A stretch of 41,707 bases of DNA from Verrucomicrobiota bacterium (GCA_009885695.1 VFKE01000069.1:1-41707), one strand, 5' to 3'; counted from the stretch's first letter, positions 1-10,131 are shown. Notes: a model not told the origin generated them from the sequence alone. Numbers and translations are program-made.

Positions 1-1839
<1,839 letters not shown>

Positions 1840-1856
1840 CGACGTGAGATGGCTTT

Positions 1857-1941
1857 GCTCCCTGCGGCGGCATTACCCGCTTCAGGTTCAAAGGGTTCAT
1901 TTCTCGCGAAACGTCTCAGCCGGAATCCAGCGCCCCTGTTT
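1857..1941 (-). promoter_or_regulatory. TPP riboswitch (THI element)
   Basis: The minus strand carries the conserved THI-box blocks in order: CAGGGGCGC, GGCTGAGA, then ACCCTTTGAACCTGA, GGGTAATGCCG and GCAGGGAG. This matches the TPP aptamer that controls thiC in many bacteria. A terminator hairpin follows within 20 nt, so repression by TPP is probably through premature termination. A TTGACT hexamer at 1972-1977 (minus strand) could be a -35 element, but no good -10 is seen. Confidence 0.95.
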
Positions 1942-2055
1942 GTCGATGAAAGGTGATGGATGCCCCCGGGAAGTCAACGCGGAAGTCTGGAGCCATGCGG
2001 AGCTTGCGTTCTGGCCGTACATTCGTCATGTTCCGGCATGAGTTTGAAGGCAGCC

Positions 2056-2475
2056 ATGCACCTTGACGACATTCTGCTTCGTTGCCGGATGGCCGGGCTG
2101 CGCCGCACTCGCGCGCTGGTGGCCGTGCTGAAAAGTCTGGTCACCGCCCACAGCCCGCTTACCCTGGCTGATGTCGCCGGGTCACCTGAGCTAAAAAACG
2201 GCTGTGACAAGGCCACTGTTTATCGGTTGCTCACCCGTCTCGAGCATCACGGCATCATCCGGCGATTGGGATTGCATGATCGTTCGGCTTATTACTCCAT
2301 GATATTTCCAGGGCGTCATGATGACTATCTCATTTGCACCGCATGTGGCGTGATCGAGAAGCTCGATCTGGCGTGCCCGGTGGAAAAGCTTGAGGCGCAA
2401 ATCTCCCGGGAATCGGGCTTCCGCAAGCTGTATCATGAGCTCGAATTTTTCGGCATTTGCCCGTCCTGCGGTTGA
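2056..2475 (+). CDS. Fur-family metal-responsive transcriptional regulator
   Basis: This is a 139-residue protein of the Fur/Zur/PerR family, which binds DNA as a dimer in response to metal or peroxide. It has the N-terminal winged helix with the recognition segment KATVYRLLTRLEHHGIIRRL, then the metal-binding half RHDDYLICTACG with a CxxC pair, and a second CxxC (CPSCG) at the very C-terminus. The two CxxC pairs form the structural zinc site of the family. I chose the ATG at 2056 because GAAGG lies five bases upstream. An ATG at 2038 would add six residues. The usual HHDH is RHDD here, so the sensed metal (Zn, Fe or Mn) cannot be named. It is divergent from thiC and two bases upstream of the next gene. 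Confidence 0.88.
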   Translation: MHLDDILLRCRMAGLRRTRALVAVLKSLVTAHSPLTLADVAGSPELKNGCDKATVYRLLTRLEHHGIIRRLGLHDRSAYYSMIFPGRHDDYLICTACGVIEKLDLACPVEKLEAQISRESGFRKLYHELEFFGICPSCG

Positions 2476-2477
2476 AA

Positions 2478-3260
2478 ATGCCGTCGGGGGAAACATCTTG
2501 CCGCGGGCCGGGTAATCCTTATTCTCAGGGAGTGACGTTTTTCACCGCTCAACAAAATTTCGCGGGCCGTGCCGCCGGGATCGCTGCGGTCTCGGCGTTG
2601 TTTTTGCTGTCCGGTTCTGCCCCGGCGCAGTCGAAGAGTGCCGCCACCGACCTGCGCATGTTGCGCGCCGCGTTCCGCCAGGGTCTGCTGACCGCGATTC
2701 TGCCGGAGAAGCGGGCCCATGCTGACCGGCTGCTGGGCTTGGAGAGAAAGCTGGCATCAGCGCGCGACTACGCGAACGCCATCAAGGTGCGTGATGAGCG
2801 GCTGGCGCTTGAACAAGAGCTGGCCGTGTTCGAGCTGGAGCTGCCCGTCCTCGCCCTGCGCGCATCGGGCAAATCCGCCTTAATGCCCGAGCGCATCGTC
2901 TTCAGTGCGCAGGAAGCCACGCTTTCCGGAGTGAAGCTGGATAACAATGGCTCCATCACCGGCTGGGAAAGTGCAGGAGGCACAGCGACCTGGAGTCTGC
3001 CCCAGCTCCCGGAGGGTGGCTACGAAGCAATATTGAAATACATCTGCTCCGAGGGATGCAGCGCGGCTGTTGAAGTGCGCGAAAGTTTCTACATGCTTCG
3101 CAGCAAGGTGGCTCTGAAGATTGGAAATCAGCTTGAGAAGAATCTAGGCACGCTTCGAATTCGTAAGGGCGACGGCACGCTCACGCTGGCTGTTGATGGT
3201 GCCAGTCCCTCGGCGCATTTTCGTCTCATCGCACTTGAGCTCGCACCCGTGAACCGATGA
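2478..3260 (+). CDS. Secreted coiled-coil plus beta-sandwich protein (paralog 1)
   Basis: This is a 260-residue protein of unknown function. A signal peptide (hydrophobic AAGIAAVSALFLLSG, cleavage near APAQ/S) precedes a helical segment rich in L, A, R and E. That helix ends in a DYANAIKVRDERLALEQEL motif typical of the family. The C-terminal domain (ATWSLPQLPEGGYEAILKY, then LGTLRIRKGDGTLTL) looks like a carbohydrate-binding-type jelly roll. The same two-part design recurs in the next two genes, and the coiled coil recurs at the end of the kinase at 38998. The start is uncertain: the ATG at 2478 gives a long n-region, while a GTG at 2532 gives a conventional signal peptide. Its stop overlaps the next start by 4 bp (ATGA), so the two are probably translationally coupled. 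Confidence 0.8.
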   Translation: MPSGETSCRGPGNPYSQGVTFFTAQQNFAGRAAGIAAVSALFLLSGSAPAQSKSAATDLRMLRAAFRQGLLTAILPEKRAHADRLLGLERKLASARDYANAIKVRDERLALEQELAVFELELPVLALRASGKSALMPERIVFSAQEATLSGVKLDNNGSITGWESAGGTATWSLPQLPEGGYEAILKYICSEGCSAAVEVRESFYMLRSKVALKIGNQLEKNLGTLRIRKGDGTLTLAVDGASPSAHFRLIALELAPVNR

Positions 3261-4783
3261 TCGCTGCATCCAGCCAGTGTCGGATTCTATTTTTACACCT
3301 GCTGGCGGCAGCGTGTCTCTTTGGTTCAGCGCGTGCCCAGTCACCCGATGAGCCGCAGCTCCCGCTCATGCCTGAAATTCGTGAAATCCGGGAACAGTTC
3401 ACCCGGCGGGCGCTCGACGCAGGGCGGATGCTGGTAGACCAGTATTCCAAGGCGCTCGCCAGCCTTGAGACCCAGGCTTTGGAAGTCAACGATTACGCTG
3501 CCGCGCTCGTGGCGCAGCAGCGTCGGCAGGAGATCACTGAATACTATACAAGCCGTGATTTGGATCCTGGCAACAGCATCGTCTTGAAGCCGTCTGATGG
3601 AAAAATCACTGGCGCCGTCTCACTGATTAAATATGAAAACACACTGGCCTTTCTTCGCACTTCAGGAGGCAGCGCCACATGGGATGCATCCAAGATCACC
3701 CCTGACAACTATACGGTGAGCATCATCTGCGGCGTTGGTGATATCGATCCAGAACTGGCCGGTGGCACGCCAGGTCATGAGATTGAATTTGGTGAAGTCA
3801 CAAGCCTGGTCGCCCCCCCCCCTGTCAAACTTGGTTTCAATTTAGAGTACACCGGTGGCTGGAATGATTTCAAAACTTTTACCCTCGGCGACATCAAAAT
3901 CTCACGGAGCAACGCCCGTTTTGCCATCAAAACTGCCGCTCTCAACGGCAAGGGCGGACTGATGCGGTTGAAGGAAGTACGGCTCTCGCCCGCGCTTCCT
4001 GATTTGCACCAGCCCGATAGAGAAGTCGTGACGGTAACGCTCGCGCAACTGGAAGAGATTCGCACAGCTCATCAGGAGAAACTCAGGGAACTCGAGCAAC
4101 CCGTGCTCAATGACTATCTCTCAAAGCTCACTGCGCTCAGTGATGATCTCATCGCAAAGAATGATGAAGACGGCACGGAGGCGGTCGTTGCGGAATCGAA
4201 ACGCGCCCATGAATCTTTTGGAAAATCCGAGAAATCCACCCGCGCCCCGGCTGACGGGTCATTGGCCGAAGGGCTTGAGGAAGTTCCCGACGTGGCATTT
4301 GTTGAGGCACCGAGCAACAGCGGAGATCGTTTCCTTGTCACTGTTGGCGAAAAAAGATTTTACGTAAGGCTCAAGTCGGTAAGTTGTCCGTCGCCGAATC
4401 CAGAGGTTCATTCGCTGAAAGACTTTTATGATCGCTACTTCGGCATCACGAAAGCGGATAGCATCATGATCGGGCGGCAGGCGAAAAATTTTACCACTGC
4501 ATATCTGAAGGGCAGGCCACTTAAGTTGCGCACACGCTGGCAGAATGATATGTCCGGTTCCGTGCTCGCCGACGTGCTATCAGCTGAAATCGGCGACATG
4601 GGGGGGATACTGGTCGACAACGGTCTAGCCGCGGTCCTGGAACCGACTTCAAAGAATCCATCCCAGCGCAAGGTTGAGGGAATCGTTCGTGATGTCCTCA
4701 AGCAGCGTGAGGCAGGTGCCAGGGCAAAACCCGTGCCGCCGGGCGCGTGGGCATTAGCCGACGAAATCAAGCCCGCGCCGTAA
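3257..4783 (+). CDS. Secreted protein with coiled coil, beta-sandwich and SNase-like domain (paralog 2)
   Basis: This 508-residue exported protein starts with a signal peptide ending near ARAQ/S. A helical region carries the same YAAALVAQQRRQEI motif as its neighbours. A beta-sandwich follows (SATWDASKITPDNYTVSII), then a second helical stretch around residues 260-320. Residues about 355-470 resemble a staphylococcal-nuclease fold: VRLKSVSCPSP, then RQAKNFTTAYLKGRPLKL and VLADVLS...GGILVDNGLAAVLE. The catalytic arginine expected after the Asp-x-x-Gly turn seems to be Ser (NDMSGSVLADV), so nuclease activity is doubtful and a binding role is possible. The start overlaps the upstream stop by 4 bp. 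Substrate and role are unknown. Confidence 0.8.
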   Translation: MIAASSQCRILFLHLLAAACLFGSARAQSPDEPQLPLMPEIREIREQFTRRALDAGRMLVDQYSKALASLETQALEVNDYAAALVAQQRRQEITEYYTSRDLDPGNSIVLKPSDGKITGAVSLIKYENTLAFLRTSGGSATWDASKITPDNYTVSIICGVGDIDPELAGGTPGHEIEFGEVTSLVAPPPVKLGFNLEYTGGWNDFKTFTLGDIKISRSNARFAIKTAALNGKGGLMRLKEVRLSPALPDLHQPDREVVTVTLAQLEEIRTAHQEKLRELEQPVLNDYLSKLTALSDDLIAKNDEDGTEAVVAESKRAHESFGKSEKSTRAPADGSLAEGLEEVPDVAFVEAPSNSGDRFLVTVGEKRFYVRLKSVSCPSPNPEVHSLKDFYDRYFGITKADSIMIGRQAKNFTTAYLKGRPLKLRTRWQNDMSGSVLADVLSAEIGDMGGILVDNGLAAVLEPTSKNPSQRKVEGIVRDVLKQREAGARAKPVPPGAWALADEIKPAP

Positions 4784-4801
4784 TCTGCCCGTCCGACGCT
4801 C

Positions 4802-5605
4802 ATGCCCTTGCATCTTCATATCCGTCTGGCCGCTTTCACAGGGGTATTCATGTTCACGGCCGCGCCGGCTCAAGCGCTGGATAATGGACAGACACCTGCC
4901 GGACGACTTGAACAGCTTGAAGAAACCTATTCATCCAACCTGCGCAAATACCACGCGCCCATCATCCAGGAATACCTTGTTTCCCTGGAAAAACTCAGGC
5001 AGACGATGTCGCAGCGTGGCCGCACCGAACGCATCTCCGATGTGCAGTCCGAGATTGACCGCGTGAAAAAAATCAAAGCGGGCTCCGGGCTTCTCCCTTA
5101 CGAATCCCTGTCAACAGTTCCGGGAGAAAACACTTTTGAAAGGCAGCTCACGACCGGGGCAGGCATGGTCAAGTCGTCTAATGAAGCGAGGCAGCCTGCC
5201 AGCATCATCCTGGTCGCAGCCTCTGCAAAAAGATTTGCCCCTAAACTCGACAGTCTCTCAGACAAACCGGACAGTCGCGCCGTGCCCGTCGGCGCTGCTG
5301 AGTGGCAAATCGACCAAATTTCCGCAGGCGACTATCGCATTTCCATTCTCTATTCCTGCGCCGGAAAGCCCGCCGATTCCACCATCATTGCGAGCTTCGG
5401 TCAGAACAGCGTATCGCGGGCCTTCACCGCAGCCAATGCCACCGGTGGCATCAATGAGTTTCGAATCGCACGATTGGGAAACATCCGTATCGACAAGAGT
5501 TTCACTGGAGCGAGTCTGGTGCTGCAGAACGGCGATCCCGCCCTCGCCGCCATCTGGGTGCGTCAGGTGATCATCAGCAAACAGAAAGGTGCCGAAAAAA
5601 AGTAG
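4802..5605 (+). CDS. Secreted coiled-coil plus beta-sandwich protein (paralog 3)
   Basis: This 267-residue exported protein has a signal peptide ending near AQA/L. The coiled coil (LEQLEETYSSNLRKYHAP, then YLVSLEKLRQTM) matches the pattern seen in the two upstream genes. The C-terminal sandwich has the parallel motif AEWQIDQISAGDYRISILYSC, followed by LGNIRIDKSFTGASLVL. It lies 18 bp after the preceding gene and closes the three-gene cluster. The tandem order suggests duplication followed by divergence, with only the middle copy gaining the SNase-like tail. No catalytic motif is visible. Confidence 0.8.
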   Translation: MPLHLHIRLAAFTGVFMFTAAPAQALDNGQTPAGRLEQLEETYSSNLRKYHAPIIQEYLVSLEKLRQTMSQRGRTERISDVQSEIDRVKKIKAGSGLLPYESLSTVPGENTFERQLTTGAGMVKSSNEARQPASIILVAASAKRFAPKLDSLSDKPDSRAVPVGAAEWQIDQISAGDYRISILYSCAGKPADSTIIASFGQNSVSRAFTAANATGGINEFRIARLGNIRIDKSFTGASLVLQNGDPALAAIWVRQVIISKQKGAEKK

Positions 5606-5712
5606 AATTCGCCCCTGATTGAATCTAGCGTGATTGAGTGACAAGGAGACAGCACACTCATGTGCCGTTCCAACGCGGGACAGGAGTTTCCCGTCTCCCA
5701 GATTGCAACTGC

Positions 5713-7158
5713 TCATAAGCTGCCAAACATCAGGCGACCCAGCGTCACGGCGCAAGTCATCCCCACGACGTCCGCGATGATCCCCACCGCCAGCGCGTGA
5801 CGGATGCGGCGCACACCCACGCTGCCGAAGTAAACCGCCAGCACATAGAACGTTGTTTCCGTCGAGCCGTACATGATCGCCGCCGTGTATTTCAGGAAAC
5901 CGGTGGAGGAAGGGTTCAGAATGATCTCGTTCAGAATCCCCTGCGACCCCGAACCGCTCAGCGGCCGCATGATGGCCATCGGCAGGAGTTCTGCTGGCAG
6001 ATGAATCAAGCGCAGCAAGGGATCGAGCAACTGCCCCAGCAGCAGCATCGCGCCGCTCTCGCGGAACACCGCCAGGGCCGTGAGCATGATCACCAGGAAG
6101 GGCATGATCCGGGTGACGGTGGCGAATCCATCTTTCGCGCCTTCGACCGCCTCTTCATAAACCGGCACCCCCTTCGACAGGGCAAACAGCACCGCCACCA
6201 CCAGCACCAGGGGAATGGCCAGCGTGGAAAATCGGCGCATGTACTGTGTCCAACTGGGGGCCTCTGCGCTAGCGTCAACTGGCGCGGCTGCTTCTGCAGC
6301 CTGCATTTCAGACGATCGCTTCTCAGTCTCTGTTTTCTTTTTTGCCGCGTTTTCGATGACGGACTGCAGTCCGGTCGTTGCGAGAAAGTTCTCGCGATGC
6401 TTTGGAAAAAACTCAAACCAGCCGCCGACAGCGAAAGCCAGGGCCGCTGTGCCGATCAGCACGCGCCGCAGAACCGAGGCGCGGAACGGCGGGGCGGGGG
6501 CATCCTGCTCCCGCTTCGTTTCAGACGAGGGATTGGTGCCATCGCCACTTTCATCGGGCAGCTGGCGGAACACCCGCAGCTTTTCCAGCAGCTTGACCGC
6601 GAAGATGGCGCAGATCGTCGCGCACAGCGTGGCGCAGAGAGTCGGTGTGATGATTTGATAAGGACTTTTTACCCCGCCCACGCTGAGGAAGTTGATTGCT
6701 TGCATGGGAATCAGCATGAAGCCCGCGGTGTTCAATGCGAGAAACATGCACATGGCGTTGCTCGCGCTCTGCTTGTGGGGATTCAGCGTCTGCAGATGTT
6801 CCATCGCCTTCAAGCCAAACGGAGTGGCGGCGTTGCCCAGTCCCAGCATGTTGGCCGCGATGTTCATGACCATGGCGCCCATCGCGGGATGGTCCGCCGG
6901 CACGCCGGGAAACAAGCGGCGCATCAGCGGCGATAGCGCCCGTGCCACCCTGTTGAGCAGGCCTGACTTATCCATAATGCGCAGCACGCCAAGCCAGAGC
7001 ATGATCATGCCCGCCAGCGGCAGCGCTATATTCATCACGACATCTTTGCATGTGGTGAAGATGCCGTTTACCACGCCGCCTTCGACGCCGAGCCGGCCGA
7101 ACAATGCCCCCACGATCAAACCCGTGAGCAGGAGAAAAGACCAGACGTAATTCAGCAT
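5713..7158 (-). CDS. SpmA-SpmB fusion (nucleoside-recognition/Gate-type membrane protein)
   Basis: This 481-residue inner-membrane protein joins two spore-maturation-type halves that are separate genes in Bacillus. The SpmA-like half (to about residue 210) includes MNIALPLAGMIMLWLG and the conserved NMLGLGNAATPFGLKAME. A charged linker follows, and the SpmB-like half runs from about 310 to the end with MRPLSGSGSQGILNEII and YGSTETTFYVLAVYFG. The Gly-rich and Asn-rich motifs are those of Gate-domain proteins. In non-sporulating bacteria the transported substrate is unknown. The ATG at 7158 was chosen because SpmA similarity starts there (MLNYVWSF). The longer ORF upstream only translates the heptad repeats. 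It is divergent from the merR-like gene. Confidence 0.9.
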   Translation of the reverse strand: MLNYVWSFLLLTGLIVGALFGRLGVEGGVVNGIFTTCKDVVMNIALPLAGMIMLWLGVLRIMDKSGLLNRVARALSPLMRRLFPGVPADHPAMGAMVMNIAANMLGLGNAATPFGLKAMEHLQTLNPHKQSASNAMCMFLALNTAGFMLIPMQAINFLSVGGVKSPYQIITPTLCATLCATICAIFAVKLLEKLRVFRQLPDESGDGTNPSSETKREQDAPAPPFRASVLRRVLIGTAALAFAVGGWFEFFPKHRENFLATTGLQSVIENAAKKKTETEKRSSEMQAAEAAAPVDASAEAPSWTQYMRRFSTLAIPLVLVVAVLFALSKGVPVYEEAVEGAKDGFATVTRIMPFLVIMLTALAVFRESGAMLLLGQLLDPLLRLIHLPAELLPMAIMRPLSGSGSQGILNEIILNPSSTGFLKYTAAIMYGSTETTFYVLAVYFGSVGVRRIRHALAVGIIADVVGMTCAVTLGRLMFGSL

Positions 7159-7161
7159 GGG

Positions 7162-7196
7162 TAATAGGCTCGTCGTTCTTGGTTCATGGTTCGTAG
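7162..7196 (-). repeat. Heptad array upstream of spmAB
   Basis: Five 7-bp units on the minus strand, the upstream three with consensus CCANGAA, run to CCC immediately before the spmAB ATG. It is the inverted partner of the array at 7255-7289, about 58 bp away. Confidence 0.85.
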
Positions 7197-7254
7197 TTTG
7201 CAGGTGTGAGTTCCACAAGCAAATAGTGTATTTCGGTTGCTCTCGCATTATTTT

Positions 7255-7289
7255 CCTTGAACCAAGAACCAAGAACCCTGAACCATTAA
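7255..7289 (+). repeat. Heptad array upstream of the merR-like gene
   Basis: Five 7-bp units on the plus strand with consensus CCANGAA (two are identical CCAAGAA) are followed by CCC and the GTG start at 7293. It has the same phase relative to the start codon as the arrays before spmAB and nuoC. Confidence 0.88.
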
Positions 7290-7292
7290 CCC

Positions 7293-8249
7293 GTGTCCCT
7301 CTCCCGCGAACTGCGCCATCCGATCAAGGTCGTCTGCCATCGCACCGGCCTTACTTCACATGCGATCCGCGTGTGGGAGCGGCGCTATGGCCTGATCTGC
7401 TGCCAGCGCACGGAATCCAACCGCCGCCTTTACTCCGATGAGGAGATCGAAAAGCTCCGCGTCCTGAAATGCCTGACGGACTGCGGTCACCGCATCAGCA
7501 GCATCGCTAGCCTCTCCTTTGAAGAACTCTACGAGCTATACAAAAAGGAACATCCCCAGCCCGCCGCGCATGACGCCGTCGGCACCGGCCCGCTGCTGCA
7601 CAAAACTCCGGAGCAATGCCTCGCGTGCTGCCTTGAAGCCGTGAAACGCATCGAGCAGCCGCTCCTCACGGAGTTGCTGGAGAACGCGCGGAGCCGTTAC
7701 GGCCACCGAGTTACACTGCTGCGCGTGGTCGCGCCACTTGTCCATGAGGTCGGCGAAGGCTGGCGCAAGGGCGAACTGCGGGTCGCCCATGAACATCTGG
7801 CCACGGCGGTGGTGCGGGATTTCTTATCGCACGCGGCTCGCAGTTATCCGAAGCGCCTGAATGCGCCGGAGCTGATCGTGTCCACACCCGCCGGCCAGAC
7901 TCATGAGATTGGCGCGTTGCTGGTCGCGGCGGCGGCGCGCGATGTCGGCTGGCGCGCGACTTATCTCGGCCCATCCCTGCCCGCGGAGGAAATCGCCGCC
8001 TGCGCCAAACAGCGCAAGGCCCGCGCCGTCGCGCTCAGCCTCGTTTATCCCAATGATGACCCGGATTTGCCCGGCGAACTCAGCCGGCTCCGCAAACTGC
8101 TGCCGCAGGATGTGGCCCTGCTCATCGGTGGCCGTGCCGCCTACGGTTATCACCAGGCGTTGCGTGTGCCTGATGTGCGGTTGATCACCGACCTCGGCGC
8201 GCTCGAGTCCGCTCTTGAAGATTACACGACGGCAAAAACTGAATCTTGA
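7293..8249 (+). CDS. CarH/LitR-like MerR regulator with cobalamin-binding domain
   Basis: This 318-residue DNA-binding protein has an N-terminal MerR helix-turn-helix (HAIRVWERRYGL, then SNRRLYSDEEIEKL). A four-helix B12-cap region follows, with W157 and E167-H168 in the W-x9-EH spacing that caps adenosylcobalamin in CarH. The Rossmann-type cobalamin domain carries H204 in THEIG, the position of the lower axial ligand. CarH proteins bind AdoCbl as dark-state repressors that light inactivates, and all three hallmark positions are kept here. The start is GTG after a heptad array. It overlaps the phosphatase gene region downstream. Its target is unknown, since no carotenoid or photolyase gene is in the window. 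Confidence 0.88.
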   Translation: MSLSRELRHPIKVVCHRTGLTSHAIRVWERRYGLICCQRTESNRRLYSDEEIEKLRVLKCLTDCGHRISSIASLSFEELYELYKKEHPQPAAHDAVGTGPLLHKTPEQCLACCLEAVKRIEQPLLTELLENARSRYGHRVTLLRVVAPLVHEVGEGWRKGELRVAHEHLATAVVRDFLSHAARSYPKRLNAPELIVSTPAGQTHEIGALLVAAAARDVGWRATYLGPSLPAEEIAACAKQRKARAVALSLVYPNDDPDLPGELSRLRKLLPQDVALLIGGRAAYGYHQALRVPDVRLITDLGALESALEDYTTAKTES

Positions 8250-8259
8250 AACTTGCGCT
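8239..8259 (+). repeat. Degenerate heptad array before the phosphatase start
   Basis: Three imperfect 7-bp units of the YTGAAWC type end directly at the GTG at 8260. They overlap the last codons of the merR-like gene. The degeneracy makes this the weakest member of the class. Confidence 0.45.
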
Positions 8260-8739
8260 GTGAAACTGCTCTTCGTCTGCATGGGTAACATCTGCCGCTC
8301 CCCAGCGGCGGAGGGGATGATGCTCGCAAAATTGCAGAAGGCGGGTCTCGCTCAAATGGTGGTCGTGGATTCGGCAGGTACCCTTGATTACCACATTGGA
8401 AAGCAGCCCGACAAACGGATGGTTGATGCCGCAGCCAGACGTGGAGTGCGCCTCGATCATCTGGCGCGCCAGGTGCAGGCGGTTGACCTCCGGGATTTTG
8501 ACATGGTGCTGGCCATGGACCAGGACAATCTCGCGGAGATCAAGTTGCTGGATCCGGACGCGCGGTTGCGCGACAAAATCAAACTCTTCGGTGAGTTTTG
8601 CACGAGGCACAAGGTCTCCGAAGTTCCTGATCCCTATACTGGAGGTCCGGCTGACTTTGAGTTGGTGCTCGATCTCCTGGAAGACGGTTGCACCGAGCTG
8701 GTGCGTCGCATCCAGGCGGGAGAACTGCCGGCTTCGTAA
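8260..8739 (+). CDS. Low-molecular-weight protein tyrosine phosphatase
   Basis: This 159-residue cytoplasmic phosphatase of the LMW-PTP/arsenate reductase fold hydrolyses phosphotyrosine or small phosphoesters. The P-loop C7-x5-R13 (CMGNICRS) is at the N-terminus as usual, and D124 in DPYTGG is the general acid. The GTG start at 8260 places the P-loop at the expected distance. An in-frame ATG at 8215 would add 15 residues and overlap the upstream gene further. Being 10 bp after the merR-like gene suggests cotranscription. Bacterial LMW-PTPs often act on exopolysaccharide tyrosine kinases, but none is in the window. Confidence 0.92.
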   Translation: MKLLFVCMGNICRSPAAEGMMLAKLQKAGLAQMVVVDSAGTLDYHIGKQPDKRMVDAAARRGVRLDHLARQVQAVDLRDFDMVLAMDQDNLAEIKLLDPDARLRDKIKLFGEFCTRHKVSEVPDPYTGGPADFELVLDLLEDGCTELVRRIQAGELPAS

Positions 8740-8769
8740 TGGACTGAGTCCGGGCGCAGTCGGTATGCT

Positions 8770-9096
8770 TCAGGCGCGATGGTCTTCGCTGGGCATTGCA
8801 TCCGTCTCGCTGGCGTGCGGCTTGTCGGAGATGTCCTCCTCATTCACGCCGTCAACGCGGAGCGAGATTTTCACGTCATGCTTGCGAGCTGCCACATTCA
8901 TCAGGGAGCGGATGGCGCTGATGGTGAAGCCGTTTTTGCCGACCACGCGCTTTACATCTTCGGGCGCGAGTTGGAGCCGGTAGGAGATGGTACCGTTGGT
9001 GTTGGTGCCGACGGCGATGCTGGCCTGTGCGGGGTGGTCGATCAGATTCGCCACGACATACATTAAAAATTCACGAAGAGCCTCGGGTGTATCCAT
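8770..9096 (-). CDS. khpA: KH-domain RNA-binding protein KhpA
   Basis: This 108-residue single-KH-domain protein of the KhpA (YlqC) family is usually encoded directly after rpsP, as here. The RNA-binding GxxG loop is GKNG at residues 53-56 (VKRVVGKNGFTISAIRSLM). The N-terminal LREFLMYVVANLIDHP is characteristic. KhpA acts in the cytoplasm, often paired with KhpB. The ATG at 9096 begins at MDTPEALREF. An acidic tail (EEDISDKPHASETDAMPSED) extends past the KH fold. It lies 84 bp downstream of rpsP in the same direction. Confidence 0.92.
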   Translation of the reverse strand: MDTPEALREFLMYVVANLIDHPAQASIAVGTNTNGTISYRLQLAPEDVKRVVGKNGFTISAIRSLMNVAARKHDVKISLRVDGVNEEDISDKPHASETDAMPSEDHRA

Positions 9097-9180
9097 GGTG
9101 GTAAATATTGCGCGCCACGATGACATACCGTGCTCGCCACAGCGCGAGTGGCGAAACATCCTCCTTTTCGCACCCCAGCC

Positions 9181-9432
9181 TCAGGCCTTGGCGAGGGCCT
9201 TCTCGGCCTTCTTCAGCAGGCTGCGCACGGTCTCGCTGGGCTGTGCGCCTAGGGAAATCCATTTATTGGCCTTCTCCAAGTTTACCTTCACATTATTGTC
9301 CGCCATCAGCGGATCGTAAGTGCCGAGAATTTCGAGGAAACGTCCATCGCGCGGGAACCGCTGGTCAGCGGCGACGATGCGATAAAACGGACGGTTTTTG
9401 GTGCCTTCGCGGCGGAGTCTGAGAACGACCAT
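9181..9432 (-). CDS. rpsP: 30S ribosomal protein S16
   Basis: This 83-residue protein has the S16 signature VVLRLRREGTKNRPFYRIV followed by GRFLEILGTYDPL. S16 binds 16S rRNA early in 30S assembly. The length fits the family. rpsP-khpA is a common bacterial order. In many genomes rimM, trmD and rplS follow, but here a converging phosphatase gene follows instead. Confidence 0.97.
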   Translation of the reverse strand: MVVLRLRREGTKNRPFYRIVAADQRFPRDGRFLEILGTYDPLMADNNVKVNLEKANKWISLGAQPSETVRSLLKKAEKALAKA

Positions 9433-9562
9433 ATTGAGTTTGCGTGGGTTGGAAAAGGAGGGCCGTGAAAGTCCCTGTCATTGGGAAAAAAGCAAGTAGA
9501 AAATCCCTTTTCAGTGTCGCGCACTCGGCTATGTTGCGTCCGCTGGTCCGGGGCAGCAATCC

Positions 9563-9650
<88 letters not shown>

Positions 9651-9689
9651 CTTAAAAATCGGGAATGACCGTGTGAGGTAGCGCAAGCT

Positions 9690-9990
9690 GTTCCAGTTTT
9701 AGAGCGGTTTAAATAATATCGCAGCCTCGAAGCAAAAAACGCGGGAAATAGGCATGTTTCGTTGGCTGACGTGGCTTCTTCCCGCACTCTTACGAGATGC
9801 GGCTACGTCTTTTTTAAAATGCTCTGGAACGGTTTAAATAATTTCGTAGCCGCGTTCGTAAGAACGCGGGAAATAGGGAAGCTCTCCCCGCAGCCGCGAA
9901 GCAAAAACGCGGGAAGATTGGAAGTTTTGTAGCCAGGTGATTTTGTCTCGCACTCTTGCGGGATGCGGCTGCGAAGTTTTTTATACTGGC
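9690..9990. repeat. Nested interspersed repeats in a non-coding block
   Basis: No gene is seen between the tRNA and 10132. The block holds two copies of CGGTTTAAATAAT (9705-9717 and 9830-9842), three of AACGCGGGAA (9738, 9863 and 9906), and two of a 22-bp near-palindrome starting CGCACTCTT and ending GATGCGGCT (9783-9804 and 9949-9970). One hairpin, GCGTTC-GTAA-GAACGC, is perfect. The pattern suggests two diverged copies of a roughly 125-bp element, the second with an extra insertion. The short ORFs over it are shadows. Confidence 0.8.
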
Positions 9991-10131
9991 TAGAGGGGAT
10001 TTGCGAGAACAGGGGTGCAGGCAGCTTCGCAGGGGAAGCAATGAAGCACCTCGCGGGGTGTGCCAGTGTTTTACGCAAATGACGTTGAGCGCGCTCATGT
10101 CTGGCATGACTGCCGGTCTGATGACCTCACT

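Noticed and set aside
4300-4690. Active secreted nuclease
   Set aside because: The SNase-like fold is plausible, but a key Arg position seems to be Ser, so catalytic function is not claimed.
5797-6936. 379-residue plus-strand ORF
   Set aside because: It is a shadow of spmAB, whose motifs are intact on the minus strand; its composition is rich in R, Q and H as shadows are.
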